Shown piece by piece: positions 17,328 through 24,901 of a stretch of DNA of 64,000 nt; the stretch's first letter is position 1; each line of letters begins with the position of its first letter. A program made the position numbers and the translations under genes. The notes beneath the pieces are model-generated. The model was given only the letters and a program-made list of their open reading frames with translations. It searched no databases and had not been told where the DNA came from. The DNA is taken from assembly GCF_021916785.1 (NCBI RefSeq), contig NZ_JAKCFC010000001.1, forward strand, positions 434,001-498,000, written 5' to 3'. The DNA comes from Mycolicibacterium lacusdiani (GTDB lineage: Bacteria > Actinomycetota > Actinomycetes > Mycobacteriales > Mycobacteriaceae).

Positions 17328-17951
17328 ATGCCGAAGATCGTCGATCACGACGAACGCCGCGAGGAGATCCTGCGTGCGGCGATCCGGGTCATCGACAGCG
17401 TGGGTCTGGACAACACCACCACCCGCGCGATCGCGCTCGAGTCCGGCTACTCCAACGGGGTCCTCAGTCACTACTTCCAGGACAAGGACGACATCCTGCA
17501 GTCGATCCTGGTGAAGACGCACCGCGAGTTCATGAGCCGCGTCGAGGACAGCATGCGCGGCAAGGACGAGTTCGGCCGACTGTGGGCCATGTTGATGCAG
17601 AACCTCCCCCTGGACCGGGAACGCCGCGTCGAAACCCTGATGGAGATGACCTTCTGGCCGCGCGCGGTGTCGAATCCCGCCTCGCGGGAGTTCCAACGCG
17701 ACGCTGCCAATGATCTGCTGAAGCGGATACGCAGCTTGATCGCCGACGTCCGCGCAGCGGGAGGGCTCGACAGCGACCTGACCGATGCCGACGTGGCCGA
17801 GCTGCTCATCGCCGTCATCGACGGATTGTCGGTGCACGCCGAGCTGTTCCCGAAGCGGCTTCCGGCTGCCCACCAAAGGAAGCTGATGCGAGTTCAACTG
17901 GAGGCCATGGGCTTCCGGATCGACGAGAAGGCACTCGACGCCGCACGGTGA
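17328..17951 (+). CDS. TetR-family regulator, probable regulator of the upstream operon
   Basis: 207 residues, starting at 17328 behind GAGGGGACCCG. The N-terminal HTH is at about residues 8-53: EEILRAAIRVIDSVG, TTRAIALESGYSNGVLSHYF, DKDDIL. The C-terminal part is longer than in the other TetR here and resembles BetI-type regulators (TetR_C_6). It follows the permease-kinase-aminotransferase-aldolase operon by 56 bases, with its own TACACT -10 candidate at 17292-17297. Proximity suggests it senses a pathway metabolite and controls the promoter at 12763. That link is an inference. Confidence 0.88.
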   Translation: MPKIVDHDERREEILRAAIRVIDSVGLDNTTTRAIALESGYSNGVLSHYFQDKDDILQSILVKTHREFMSRVEDSMRGKDEFGRLWAMLMQNLPLDRERRVETLMEMTFWPRAVSNPASREFQRDAANDLLKRIRSLIADVRAAGGLDSDLTDADVAELLIAVIDGLSVHAELFPKRLPAAHQRKLMRVQLEAMGFRIDEKALDAAR

Positions 17952-17959
17952 CGGCGGCT

Positions 17960-18718
17960 CTATCGCTCCCTTGCCCCGATCAGGGCCTCGGATATCACGC
18001 TGGTTGCCTTCGTCAGCGCTGGAAGGGCGCGAGCGACGAACTCGTCGCCGACACGGGCCGAGGGGCCGGAGATGCCAATCGCCATCGGGGTCGGAGCACC
18101 CGGCACAGCCATCGCGACGGAGCGAACACCGACCTCGAACTCCTCGTCGTCGACCGCGTAGCCGTCGGCCCGCACGCGTTCGACGTTCGCGAACACCGCA
18201 GACAGGGTCGACGCACTGTTACCGGTCGGCGCCGGAAGTCCGGACTGCGTAACCAGTTTGAGAATGCGTGCATCGTCCAGTTCACCCAGGACGGCCTTGC
18301 CCACACCGGACGTGTGCAGACCGACGCGCTTGCCGACCTCGTTGGTCCGCATCACCTTCGACGACGGTACCTGCCCGGTGTAGATCACCATGTCACCGTC
18401 GAGCACCGCGAGGCTCGCCGTTTCTGCCAGTTCGTCGACCAGCGACTGCAGTACCGGGCCGGCGACCGCGCCCAACTGACGGTTCGCCACCTCACCGAGC
18501 CGAATCAGCCTCGGGCCCAGGGCGTAGCGGCGGTTGGGCAGTTGTCGCACGTAGCCGAGTCCGACCAGCGTGCGCAGGAGACGGTGGATGGTCGGCGGCG
18601 GTAGCGGAGACTCCGCAGACAACTCCGTCAGCGAGCACTCCCCTCCCGCACGTCCGATCAGCTCCATCAACTCGAAGGCGCGCTCCACCGACTGCACGCC
18701 GCCCGACTTCTCCGCCAT
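17960..18718 (-). CDS. IclR-family repressor of the allantoin/ureide genes (AllR-like)
   Basis: 252 residues from the ATG at 18718. The frame is open further upstream but the IclR domain begins within a few residues of this Met. The N-terminal winged HTH is at about 8-65 (QSVERAFELMELIG, LPPPTIHRLLRTLVGLGYV). The C-terminal effector domain has the typical GKAVLGELD and GVRSVAMAVPGAPTPMAIGISGPSARV. The relatives AllR and its kin repress allantoin genes and respond to glyoxylate or allantoin. One copy of the shared TTCCRC-N3-RNGGAA palindrome lies 54 bp upstream of its start, which fits autoregulation. Confidence 0.9.
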   Translation of the reverse strand: MAEKSGGVQSVERAFELMELIGRAGGECSLTELSAESPLPPPTIHRLLRTLVGLGYVRQLPNRRYALGPRLIRLGEVANRQLGAVAGPVLQSLVDELAETASLAVLDGDMVIYTGQVPSSKVMRTNEVGKRVGLHTSGVGKAVLGELDDARILKLVTQSGLPAPTGNSASTLSAVFANVERVRADGYAVDDEEFEVGVRSVAMAVPGAPTPMAIGISGPSARVGDEFVARALPALTKATSVISEALIGARER

Positions 18719-18771
18719 GCGATCCACTTCCAGCCGCCGAATGTCGTTCCATCCAACCTCCTGAAAAACGG

Positions 18772-18786
18772 TTCCGCAATACGGAA
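18772..18786. promoter_or_regulatory. IclR-type operator, copy 1 (TTCCGCAATACGGAA)
   Basis: A 15-bp palindrome, 5+5+5 perfect or 6+3+6 with one mismatch, in front of the IclR gene on the minus strand. It shares the TTCC...GGAA frame and spacing with three further copies in this gene cluster. Confidence 0.65.
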
Positions 18787-18838
18787 TCTGTGAACGATGG
18801 ATGGTCGTGACCGCACGGACATTGACCCTCGCGCTAAA

Positions 18839-18853
18839 CTCCACAATGTGGAA
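18839..18853. promoter_or_regulatory. IclR-type operator, copy 2 (CTCCACAATGTGGAA)
   Basis: The inner TCCAC-AAT-GTGGA is perfectly symmetrical. It lies 42 bp upstream of the GTG of the DUF6986 gene at 18895. A looser related sequence, TTCCACCCACGGAA (18872-18885), overlaps the ribosome site of the same gene. Binding at either would block expression of the lyase-allE pair. Confidence 0.65.
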
Positions 18854-18894
18854 TTCTGTCGTTACGGGGACTTCCACCCACGGAAGGGACAACG

Positions 18895-20172
18895 GTGACA
18901 CGACGCCTCGACGATGCCGTGCTGGCCGACGTCGACAGCCGCCTCTGCGACGCCGACGCGCGACTGGTGACCGGATATCCCGGCGACGACGGCCGTCGGC
19001 AACCGGTCCACACCGTCTACGTCCCGGGCAACCGTTACTCGGCGACGATGCCCGCTGACTGGGGATCCGCCGCTCTCGCTGCGGCGAATGATGCAGGCGG
19101 ACTCGACGCGGTGGCTTCGCTCGTCGGCGCGGGCAGCGGAACCGACTGCGAGCCGGAGACTCTCGCAGCCCTCGTCGGGAACAAGCTGGCCACTGAGCCC
19201 ATCGAAGACCTCCGCATCGACTTCGAAGACGGCTACGGCACGTTCGACGACGCGACCGAGGACGCCGACGTCGCACGGGCGATCGCCGCACTGCGGATCG
19301 CACTCGACTCGGGCACCTCGACCCCGTTCGTCGGCACCCGCTTCAAGTGCCTCGAGGCAGGCACCCGTGCCCGCGGACTGCGCACGCTCGACATGTTCGT
19401 CAGCGGACTCGTCGACTCGGGCGGCCTCCCCGACGGCCTCACCCTCACCCTGCCCAAGGTGACGTCCGTCGACCAGGTCGAGGCGATGGTCGCCGTCGCG
19501 AGCGCGCTCGAACGTGCCAACGGACTGCCTGCCGGCCGCATCCGCTTCGAGGTGCAGGTCGAAACACCGCAGGCGATCCTCGGCGCCGATGGCCGCGCGC
19601 CCGTCGCCCAGTTCATCCACGCCGGCCAAGGCCGCGTCAGCGCGCTGCACTACGGGACCTACGACTACTCGGCGTCCCTCGGCATCGCCGCCGCCTACCA
19701 GTCGATGGAGCATCCGGCGGCGGACCACGCCAAGAACGTCATGCAACTCGCCGTCGCAGGCACCGGTGTGCACCTGTCCGATGGCTCGACCAACATCCTC
19801 CCGGTCGGCGACCCCGACAACGTCGCCATGGCGTGGCAGCTGCACGCGCGCCTCGTCCGGCGCCACCTCGAACGCGGCATCTACCAGGGCTGGGACATGC
19901 ACCCCGCCCAACTCGTCACCCGATACCTCGTGACCTACGCGTTCTACCGTGGCGCCTTCGCGCCCGCCGCCACGCGCCTGCGCAACTACGTCCACCAGCT
20001 CGACTCGACCGTCATGGACGAGCCGGCCACCGCCCGAGCACTCGCCAACGTGATCCATCGTGGCAGCGTGTGCGGCGCCCTCACCGTCGACGAGATCGAG
20101 ACAGCCACCGATCTCCCCATGTCCACCGCGCGCGACATCGCGCTCGGCCGCCCGATCAGGAGCACGCAATGA
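18895..20172 (+). CDS. DUF6986 protein, CitE/HpcH aldolase-lyase fold, in allantoin cluster
   Basis: 425 residues from a GTG with GGAAGGGA at 18882-18889. The TIM-barrel pattern of the citrate lyase beta/HpcH/malate synthase superfamily is visible: RIDFEDGYG (acidic metal or substrate site), EVQVETPQAILG (the metal-binding Glu strand), LHYGTYDYSASLG and GWDMHPAQLVTRY, which resembles the IHPxQ element of CitE. It overlaps allE by ATGA and has an IclR-type operator, so it belongs to ureide use. Allantoin breakdown gives glyoxylate, which this fold can condense with an acyl-CoA. A malate-synthase-like role is plausible but unproven. Confidence 0.75.
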   Translation: MTRRLDDAVLADVDSRLCDADARLVTGYPGDDGRRQPVHTVYVPGNRYSATMPADWGSAALAAANDAGGLDAVASLVGAGSGTDCEPETLAALVGNKLATEPIEDLRIDFEDGYGTFDDATEDADVARAIAALRIALDSGTSTPFVGTRFKCLEAGTRARGLRTLDMFVSGLVDSGGLPDGLTLTLPKVTSVDQVEAMVAVASALERANGLPAGRIRFEVQVETPQAILGADGRAPVAQFIHAGQGRVSALHYGTYDYSASLGIAAAYQSMEHPAADHAKNVMQLAVAGTGVHLSDGSTNILPVGDPDNVAMAWQLHARLVRRHLERGIYQGWDMHPAQLVTRYLVTYAFYRGAFAPAATRLRNYVHQLDSTVMDEPATARALANVIHRGSVCGALTVDEIETATDLPMSTARDIALGRPIRSTQ

Positions 20173-20996
20173 CTACTCCACCGACCACTGGGTCGTACTA
20201 CACGCCCCGCGGCGGCCTGCCCCCGCAGACCGATCTGCTGACCGACCGCGCCATCGTCACCGAGGCCTACACGGTGATCCCGCGCGGCGTCCTCTCGGAC
20301 ATCGTCACCTCGGTGTTCCCGGAGTGGACCGATACGCGCGCATGGATCGTCAACCGGCCGGTCGCCGGTGGTGCGACGACGTACTTCCAGGCCATCGTCG
20401 AGGTCAAGCCGGGCGGCGGGGCGCAGCGACCCGAGCCGCAGTCCGAGGTGCAGAGCTTCCTGTTCGTCACGTCCGGTGCACTCACCGTCGACGCTGCGGG
20501 CCAGTCCCGGACACTCACCGAGGGCGGCTTCGCCTACCTCCCGGCAGGCACCGACTGGTCGGCCCGCAACGACGGCGACGCCGACGCGACGTTCGTCTGG
20601 ATCCGCAAGCGGTATGAGGCCGTCGAGGGCCACACGGTATCGGTGAAGTTCGGCAACGAGCAGGACATCGAACCGTCGGCCATGCCGGGGACCGACGGCA
20701 AGTGGCGCACGACGCGCATGCTCGACCCGCAGGACCTCGGGTACGACATGCACGTCAACGTCGTCACGTTCGAGCCCGGCGGGACCATTCCGTTCGCCGA
20801 GACCCACGTGATGGAACACGGCCTCCTGATGCTCGAGGGCAAGGCCGTCTACCACCTCAACGGGGACTGGGTGGAGGTGCAGGCAGGCGACTTCCTGTCG
20901 CTGCGCGCCTTCTGCCCGCAGGCGTGCTACGCAGGCGGGCCGTCCAACTTCCGCTACCTGCTCTACAAGGACGTCAACCGCCAGATCATGCTTTGA
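20169..20996 (+). CDS. allE: (S)-ureidoglycine aminohydrolase
   Basis: 275 residues forming two cupin domains, as in AllE/YlbA/UGLYAH. It hydrolyses (S)-ureidoglycine to (S)-ureidoglycolate plus ammonia after allantoate is cut. Recognisable are YTVIPRGVLSDIVTSVFPEWT near residue 40, the first cupin around EVQSFLFVTSGALTV and the second, metal-binding cupin around IPFAETHVMEHGLLMLEGKAVY with conserved His and Glu. The ATG overlaps the DUF6986 stop. Allantoate amidohydrolase and ureidoglycolate-processing genes are not in the window and must lie elsewhere. Confidence 0.9.
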   Translation: MTTPPTTGSYYTPRGGLPPQTDLLTDRAIVTEAYTVIPRGVLSDIVTSVFPEWTDTRAWIVNRPVAGGATTYFQAIVEVKPGGGAQRPEPQSEVQSFLFVTSGALTVDAAGQSRTLTEGGFAYLPAGTDWSARNDGDADATFVWIRKRYEAVEGHTVSVKFGNEQDIEPSAMPGTDGKWRTTRMLDPQDLGYDMHVNVVTFEPGGTIPFAETHVMEHGLLMLEGKAVYHLNGDWVEVQAGDFLSLRAFCPQACYAGGPSNFRYLLYKDVNRQIML

Positions 20997-21005
20997 TACG
21001 TTGCG

Positions 21006-21728
21006 CTACAACTGGAATGGCCAGCCCGTGATCTTCTTCTCACGGGGGGTCGCGTAGGTACGCACCTTCGACGTGGACAGTCCCATCCGGACCAGACCTT
21101 CGGCGATGGTGACCGCCGCGCGCACTCCGTCGACGATCGGGACGCCGGTCGCTGCCGTCACCTTCTCCTCGAGTTCGGCCATGCCGCCGCAACCGAGGCA
21201 GATCACCTCCGCGTGATCGTTCTCCACTGCCTCACGCGCCTGGCGGACGATCGCCTCGACCGCCCGACCCGGATCCGACTCGAGTTCGAGTACACCGAGG
21301 CCGGACGCCCGCACCGACGCGCATCGTGCATCGAGTCCCGCGAGCTTGAGACGGTCCTCGATCAGCGGGACGGTGCGGTCGAGCGTGGTGACGACCGAAT
21401 ACTTGTGTCCGAGATACATCGCCGTCGACGCGGCCGCCTCGGTGATGTCGACCACCGGGACGTCGAGCAGCTCCTGCAGACCCTCCCGACCGTGCTCGCC
21501 GTACCCGGCCTGGATCACGGCGTCGAACGGCTCGGGATACGAGGTGACCGCATCCATGACGGCGATGGCCGCAAGATAGCTCTCGAAGTTTCCCTCGCAC
21601 GAGTCCGCACCGAAACGCGGTGTGATGCCGACGATCTCGGTACCCGGTGACGCGACACTGCGCGCCGACTCGGCGATGGCATCGGTCATCGAGACCGTCG
21701 TGTTGACGTTGGCTACGAGGATTCGCAT
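21006..21728 (-). CDS. Asp/Glu/hydantoin racemase family, probable allantoin racemase (HpxA-type)
   Basis: 240 residues from the ATG at 21728. Two catalytic-type cysteines are placed as in hydantoin racemases: one in FGADSCEGNFESY (about residue 44) and one in EVICLGCGGMAEL (about residue 180). The phosphate-like loop NVNTTVSMTDAI opens the protein. In purine-degrading gene clusters this family converts (R)- to (S)-allantoin, the form accepted by allantoinase. It follows the NCS1 permease by 11 bases on the same strand, consistent with one transcript. Hydantoin racemase is the alternative if the substrate is not allantoin. Confidence 0.83.
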   Translation of the reverse strand: MRILVANVNTTVSMTDAIAESARSVASPGTEIVGITPRFGADSCEGNFESYLAAIAVMDAVTSYPEPFDAVIQAGYGEHGREGLQELLDVPVVDITEAAASTAMYLGHKYSVVTTLDRTVPLIEDRLKLAGLDARCASVRASGLGVLELESDPGRAVEAIVRQAREAVENDHAEVICLGCGGMAELEEKVTAATGVPIVDGVRAAVTIAEGLVRMGLSTSKVRTYATPREKKITGWPFQL

Positions 21729-21739
21729 GGCAGTCCCTA

Positions 21740-23245
21740 CTAGTGCGTGCTCGCCACGGCGATGGGCTCGCCGGAGACGTCGTTGAACGGTCCCCGTCGG
21801 TCGGCGACCACGAGGTACACGATCGCACCCAGTCCTGCGCCGATGAACCAGGAGAACTCGGAGACGACCTTGAACGCCGGAACGAACGCCATCAGCAGTG
21901 CCGCCACCGCCGTGATGACGAGTGCGACCACGGCACGCACGTTGACGCCGTTCGCGTAATGGTACTCGGACTTCGCATCGGTGGTGAACAGGGCTGGAAC
22001 GTTGATCTGGGAACGACGCACCAGCCAGTAGTCGGCCATGATGATGCCGAACAGCGGCCCGAGAATGGCACCCAGCCCACCGAGGAAGTAGTTGATCACC
22101 GCGGGCGAGTTGTACAGGTTCCACGGCAGGATCACCAGGCCGATGACGGCCGAGATGAACGCTGCGCGACGGAAGTTCAGCTGCTTCGGGAACAGGTTGT
22201 TGAGCGCATAGATCGGGGCGACGAAGTTCGCCATCAGGTTCACGGCGACGGTCAAGATCAGCAGCGCCAGTGCCGCGAGCACCAGCAGCAGGGTGTTCGG
22301 CACTTCTTGCACGATGTCGGCTGGCGCTTCGATGATGCGTCCGTCGATGCGGAATTGGGCGCCGGCAAGGACGATGACGATGGCGCCGAACACCAGCATG
22401 TTGAGCGGGATGCCCCAGAAGTTGCCCTTCACGATGGCCCGCTTCGACGTCGCGTTTCGGGTGAAGTCGCAGAAGTTGAGGACGAACGTGCCGTAGATCG
22501 CGACCCACAGGCTGGCGCCGCCGATGATCTGCAGCCACATGTCGAGGCCGGTCAGCGAGTCAGGCGTCGTCCACGCGATGGTCCAGTCGGCGTTGCTGAG
22601 CATCCAGACCGCGAGCGCGATCATCGTGAACAGGATGACCGGACCGGCGAATGCCTCGTACCTGCGGATCATCTCCATGCCGTAGCTGACGATGATCACC
22701 TGGATGACCCACAGCACGATGAACGAGATCCAGCCGAGCGTCGACAACCCCAGGAAGCTGTTCGAGTCGAGGGTTTCGGCCGACGGTACGAGCGCGATGA
22801 TCATGATGCGCAGCACCACGGACGCGAGGTAGGTCTGAATCCCGAACCAGGCGATCGCGATCGCGCCGCGGATGAGGCCGGGGATCTGCGCACCGCGGGT
22901 GCCGAACGAGATGCGGCTCATCACCGGGAACGGGACGCCGGTCTTCTCCCCCATGAACCCGGACAGGTTGAGCAGCAGGAAGAGGAAGACGCCACCTAGG
23001 CCGAGCGCCAACAGGATCTGCCACCCACCGAGGCCGAGGGCGAACAGCCCGATGGCAAACGAATAGTTGCCCAGGCTGTGTACGTCGTTCGCCCACAGGG
23101 TGAAGATGTTGTACGCGCTCCACCGTCGACCCTCGCGCTTGGTGGGAGCGAGTTCGGGGTTGTACAGGGACGGACTGACGTCGGCGAACGGTGTTGCATC
23201 GTCACGACTGGGATCGCCGATGACACCGGTGGACTCTGTGCTCAT
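21740..23245 (-). CDS. NCS1-family nucleobase/allantoin symporter
   Basis: 501 residues from the ATG at 23245, with about 12 TM segments. NCS1 landmarks are SLYNPELAPTKREGRRWSAYNIFTLWANDVHSLGNYSFAIG (the N-terminal extension and TM1, with the NDVHS substrate-cation region), MSRISFGTRGAQIPG, and NFCDFTRNATSKRAI after TM6. The nearest characterised type by pattern is the PucI/PutP allantoin-hydantoin permease group. It precedes a racemase and faces allantoinase across a 224-bp region holding two operators. Import of allantoin is the obvious role. Confidence 0.88.
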   Translation of the reverse strand: MSTESTGVIGDPSRDDATPFADVSPSLYNPELAPTKREGRRWSAYNIFTLWANDVHSLGNYSFAIGLFALGLGGWQILLALGLGGVFLFLLLNLSGFMGEKTGVPFPVMSRISFGTRGAQIPGLIRGAIAIAWFGIQTYLASVVLRIMIIALVPSAETLDSNSFLGLSTLGWISFIVLWVIQVIIVSYGMEMIRRYEAFAGPVILFTMIALAVWMLSNADWTIAWTTPDSLTGLDMWLQIIGGASLWVAIYGTFVLNFCDFTRNATSKRAIVKGNFWGIPLNMLVFGAIVIVLAGAQFRIDGRIIEAPADIVQEVPNTLLLVLAALALLILTVAVNLMANFVAPIYALNNLFPKQLNFRRAAFISAVIGLVILPWNLYNSPAVINYFLGGLGAILGPLFGIIMADYWLVRRSQINVPALFTTDAKSEYHYANGVNVRAVVALVITAVAALLMAFVPAFKVVSEFSWFIGAGLGAIVYLVVADRRGPFNDVSGEPIAVASTH

Positions 23246-23295
23246 GGATACGCCTGTCACGGTCGGAGCGCCGACGCTCAGCGCCGCCGCAAAGA

Positions 23296-23310
23296 TTCCA
23301 CGGTGTGGAA
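23296..23310. promoter_or_regulatory. IclR-type operator, copy 3 (TTCCACGGTGTGGAA)
   Basis: A perfect 6+3+6 palindrome and the best copy of the motif. It lies 50 bp upstream of the NCS1 permease start (minus strand). A further half-site TTCCACGGA follows at 23317-23325. The pair may bind two dimers, as IclR proteins often do. Confidence 0.72.
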
Positions 23311-23426
23311 GTAATATTCCACGGATCCGATAAGTAAGTCGTATCGCGACAGCGCGTGTCAAGGCTTCGGCCGCGATTGACTGTGTCGACGCTCACATCT
23401 AGAGTCGCCCAGGAATGGAGTTTCAG

Positions 23427-23441
23427 TTCCACGATGAGGAA
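23427..23441. promoter_or_regulatory. IclR-type operator, copy 4 (TTCCACGATGAGGAA)
   Basis: 6+3+6 with one mismatch, 29 bp upstream of the allantoinase ATG. It is therefore close to the transcription start, where a bound repressor would act directly. Confidence 0.65.
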
Positions 23442-23469
23442 TTCTTCTCGAAGCAATGGAGAACCGCCG

Positions 23470-24828
23470 ATGACCGCCGACACCCCCGACCAATCCGGTT
23501 TCGACCTGGTGGTCCGCGGCGAACGCATGCTGACGACGGCGGGAATCGTCGCCCGCGAGATCGGCATCCGCGACGGTCGCGTCGTCGCGATCGAGCCGCT
23601 CGGGAGCGGTCTCACCGGCACGGAGGTCGTCGAACTCACCGACGAGCAGGTGATGATTCCCGGCTTGGTCGATACCCACGTGCACGTCAACGAGCCGGGC
23701 CGCACCGAGTGGGAGGGGTTCGACTCCGCTACCCGCGCAGCGGCGGCGGGCGGCGTGACCACGCTGATCGACATGCCGCTCAACTCGATCCCGCCAACGG
23801 TCAACGTCGAAGCCCTCGACGCCAAGCGCGCGGCGGCATCGGGCAAGACGCACATCGACGTCGGCTTCTGGGGCGGCGCGATTCCCGGCAACACCGGCGA
23901 TCTGCGCGGTCTGCACGACGATGGCGTCTTCGGCTTCAAGTGCTTCCTGCTGCACTCCGGCGTCGACGAGTTCCCGCATCTCGACGCCGACGAGATGGAG
24001 AAGGACATGGCCGTGCTCGCCGGCTTCGACTCCATGATGATCGTGCACGCCGAGGACTCCCGCGCCATCGACCGAGCCCCCTCGGCCGAGGGCGACCGGT
24101 ACGAGCGCTTCCTCGCGTCACGGCCGCGCGGCGCCGAGAACGTGGCGATCGCCGAGGTCATCGAACGCGCTCGATGGACCGGCGTCCGTGCGCACATCCT
24201 GCACCTGTCGTCGTCGGACGCTCTGCCCATGCTCGCGACCGCGAAGCGCGACGGCGTCAAGATCACCGTCGAGACGTGCCCGCACTACCTGACGCTGCTC
24301 GCCGAGGAGATCCCCAACGGCGCAACGGCGTTCAAGTGCTGTCCACCGATCCGTGAGGCGTCCAATCGGGAGCTTCTGTGGCAGGGCCTGCTCGACGGCA
24401 CGATCGACTGCATCGTGTCCGACCACTCCCCCTCGACGGTCGACCTGAAGGACGTCGAAAACGGCGACTTCGGCGTCGCATGGGGCGGCGTCGCGTCGCT
24501 GCAGCTCGGCCTGTCATTGATCTGGACCGAGGCCAAGCGTCGCGGTGTGAAATTGACGCAGGTCATCGAGTGGATGGCGGCCAAGCCCGCCGCGCTCGCC
24601 GGATTGAACAACAAGGGCAAGATCGCGCTGGGCTACGACGCCGACTTCGCGATCTTCGAGCCCGAGTCCGCCCAGGTCGTCGACGTGCACAAGCTGCACC
24701 ACAAGAACCCGATCAGCCCGTACGACGGGCGCGCACTCGCCGGTGTCGTGACGAGTACGTGGTTGCGCGGCAAGAAGATCGACTTCACGACCCCGCAGGG
24801 CCGGATGCTGCGCCGCGGCGGCGTGTAG
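23470..24828 (+). CDS. allB: Allantoinase
   Basis: 452 residues from the ATG at 23470, which has GGAGAA just upstream. It is an amidohydrolase-superfamily enzyme that opens the hydantoin ring of (S)-allantoin to allantoate. All dinuclear metal ligands can be seen: H70 and H72 in DTHVHVNEPG, the carboxylated K157 in FGFKCFLLHSG, H193 in IVHAED, H245 in HILHLSSSD and D318 in VSDHSPS. Phenylhydantoinase and dihydropyrimidinase are the alternatives, but the neighbours favour allantoin. It has its own operator and reads towards a strong hairpin at 24841. Confidence 0.93.
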   Translation: MTADTPDQSGFDLVVRGERMLTTAGIVAREIGIRDGRVVAIEPLGSGLTGTEVVELTDEQVMIPGLVDTHVHVNEPGRTEWEGFDSATRAAAAGGVTTLIDMPLNSIPPTVNVEALDAKRAAASGKTHIDVGFWGGAIPGNTGDLRGLHDDGVFGFKCFLLHSGVDEFPHLDADEMEKDMAVLAGFDSMMIVHAEDSRAIDRAPSAEGDRYERFLASRPRGAENVAIAEVIERARWTGVRAHILHLSSSDALPMLATAKRDGVKITVETCPHYLTLLAEEIPNGATAFKCCPPIREASNRELLWQGLLDGTIDCIVSDHSPSTVDLKDVENGDFGVAWGGVASLQLGLSLIWTEAKRRGVKLTQVIEWMAAKPAALAGLNNKGKIALGYDADFAIFEPESAQVVDVHKLHHKNPISPYDGRALAGVVTSTWLRGKKIDFTTPQGRMLRRGGV

Positions 24829-24840
24829 CGCCACCTATCT

Positions 24841-24893
24841 GCGATTCGTGGAGTATTTCCTGCGGTGAGCGCAGGGAATGTTCCACGAATCGC
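24841..24893. terminator. Long hairpin terminator between convergent allB and acyl-CoA dehydrogenase
   Basis: Two 24-base arms (24841-24864 and 24870-24893) pair fully, with three G-U wobbles, around the 5-base loop GTGAG. It begins 13 bases after the allB stop and ends 8 bases before the stop of the opposing gene, so it can serve both. There is no U-tract, as usual for actinobacterial hairpins. Each arm contains TTCCACGAA or its complement, which resembles a half-site of the nearby IclR motif. Confidence 0.75.
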
Positions 24894-24901
24894 GCCCGCG
24901 G

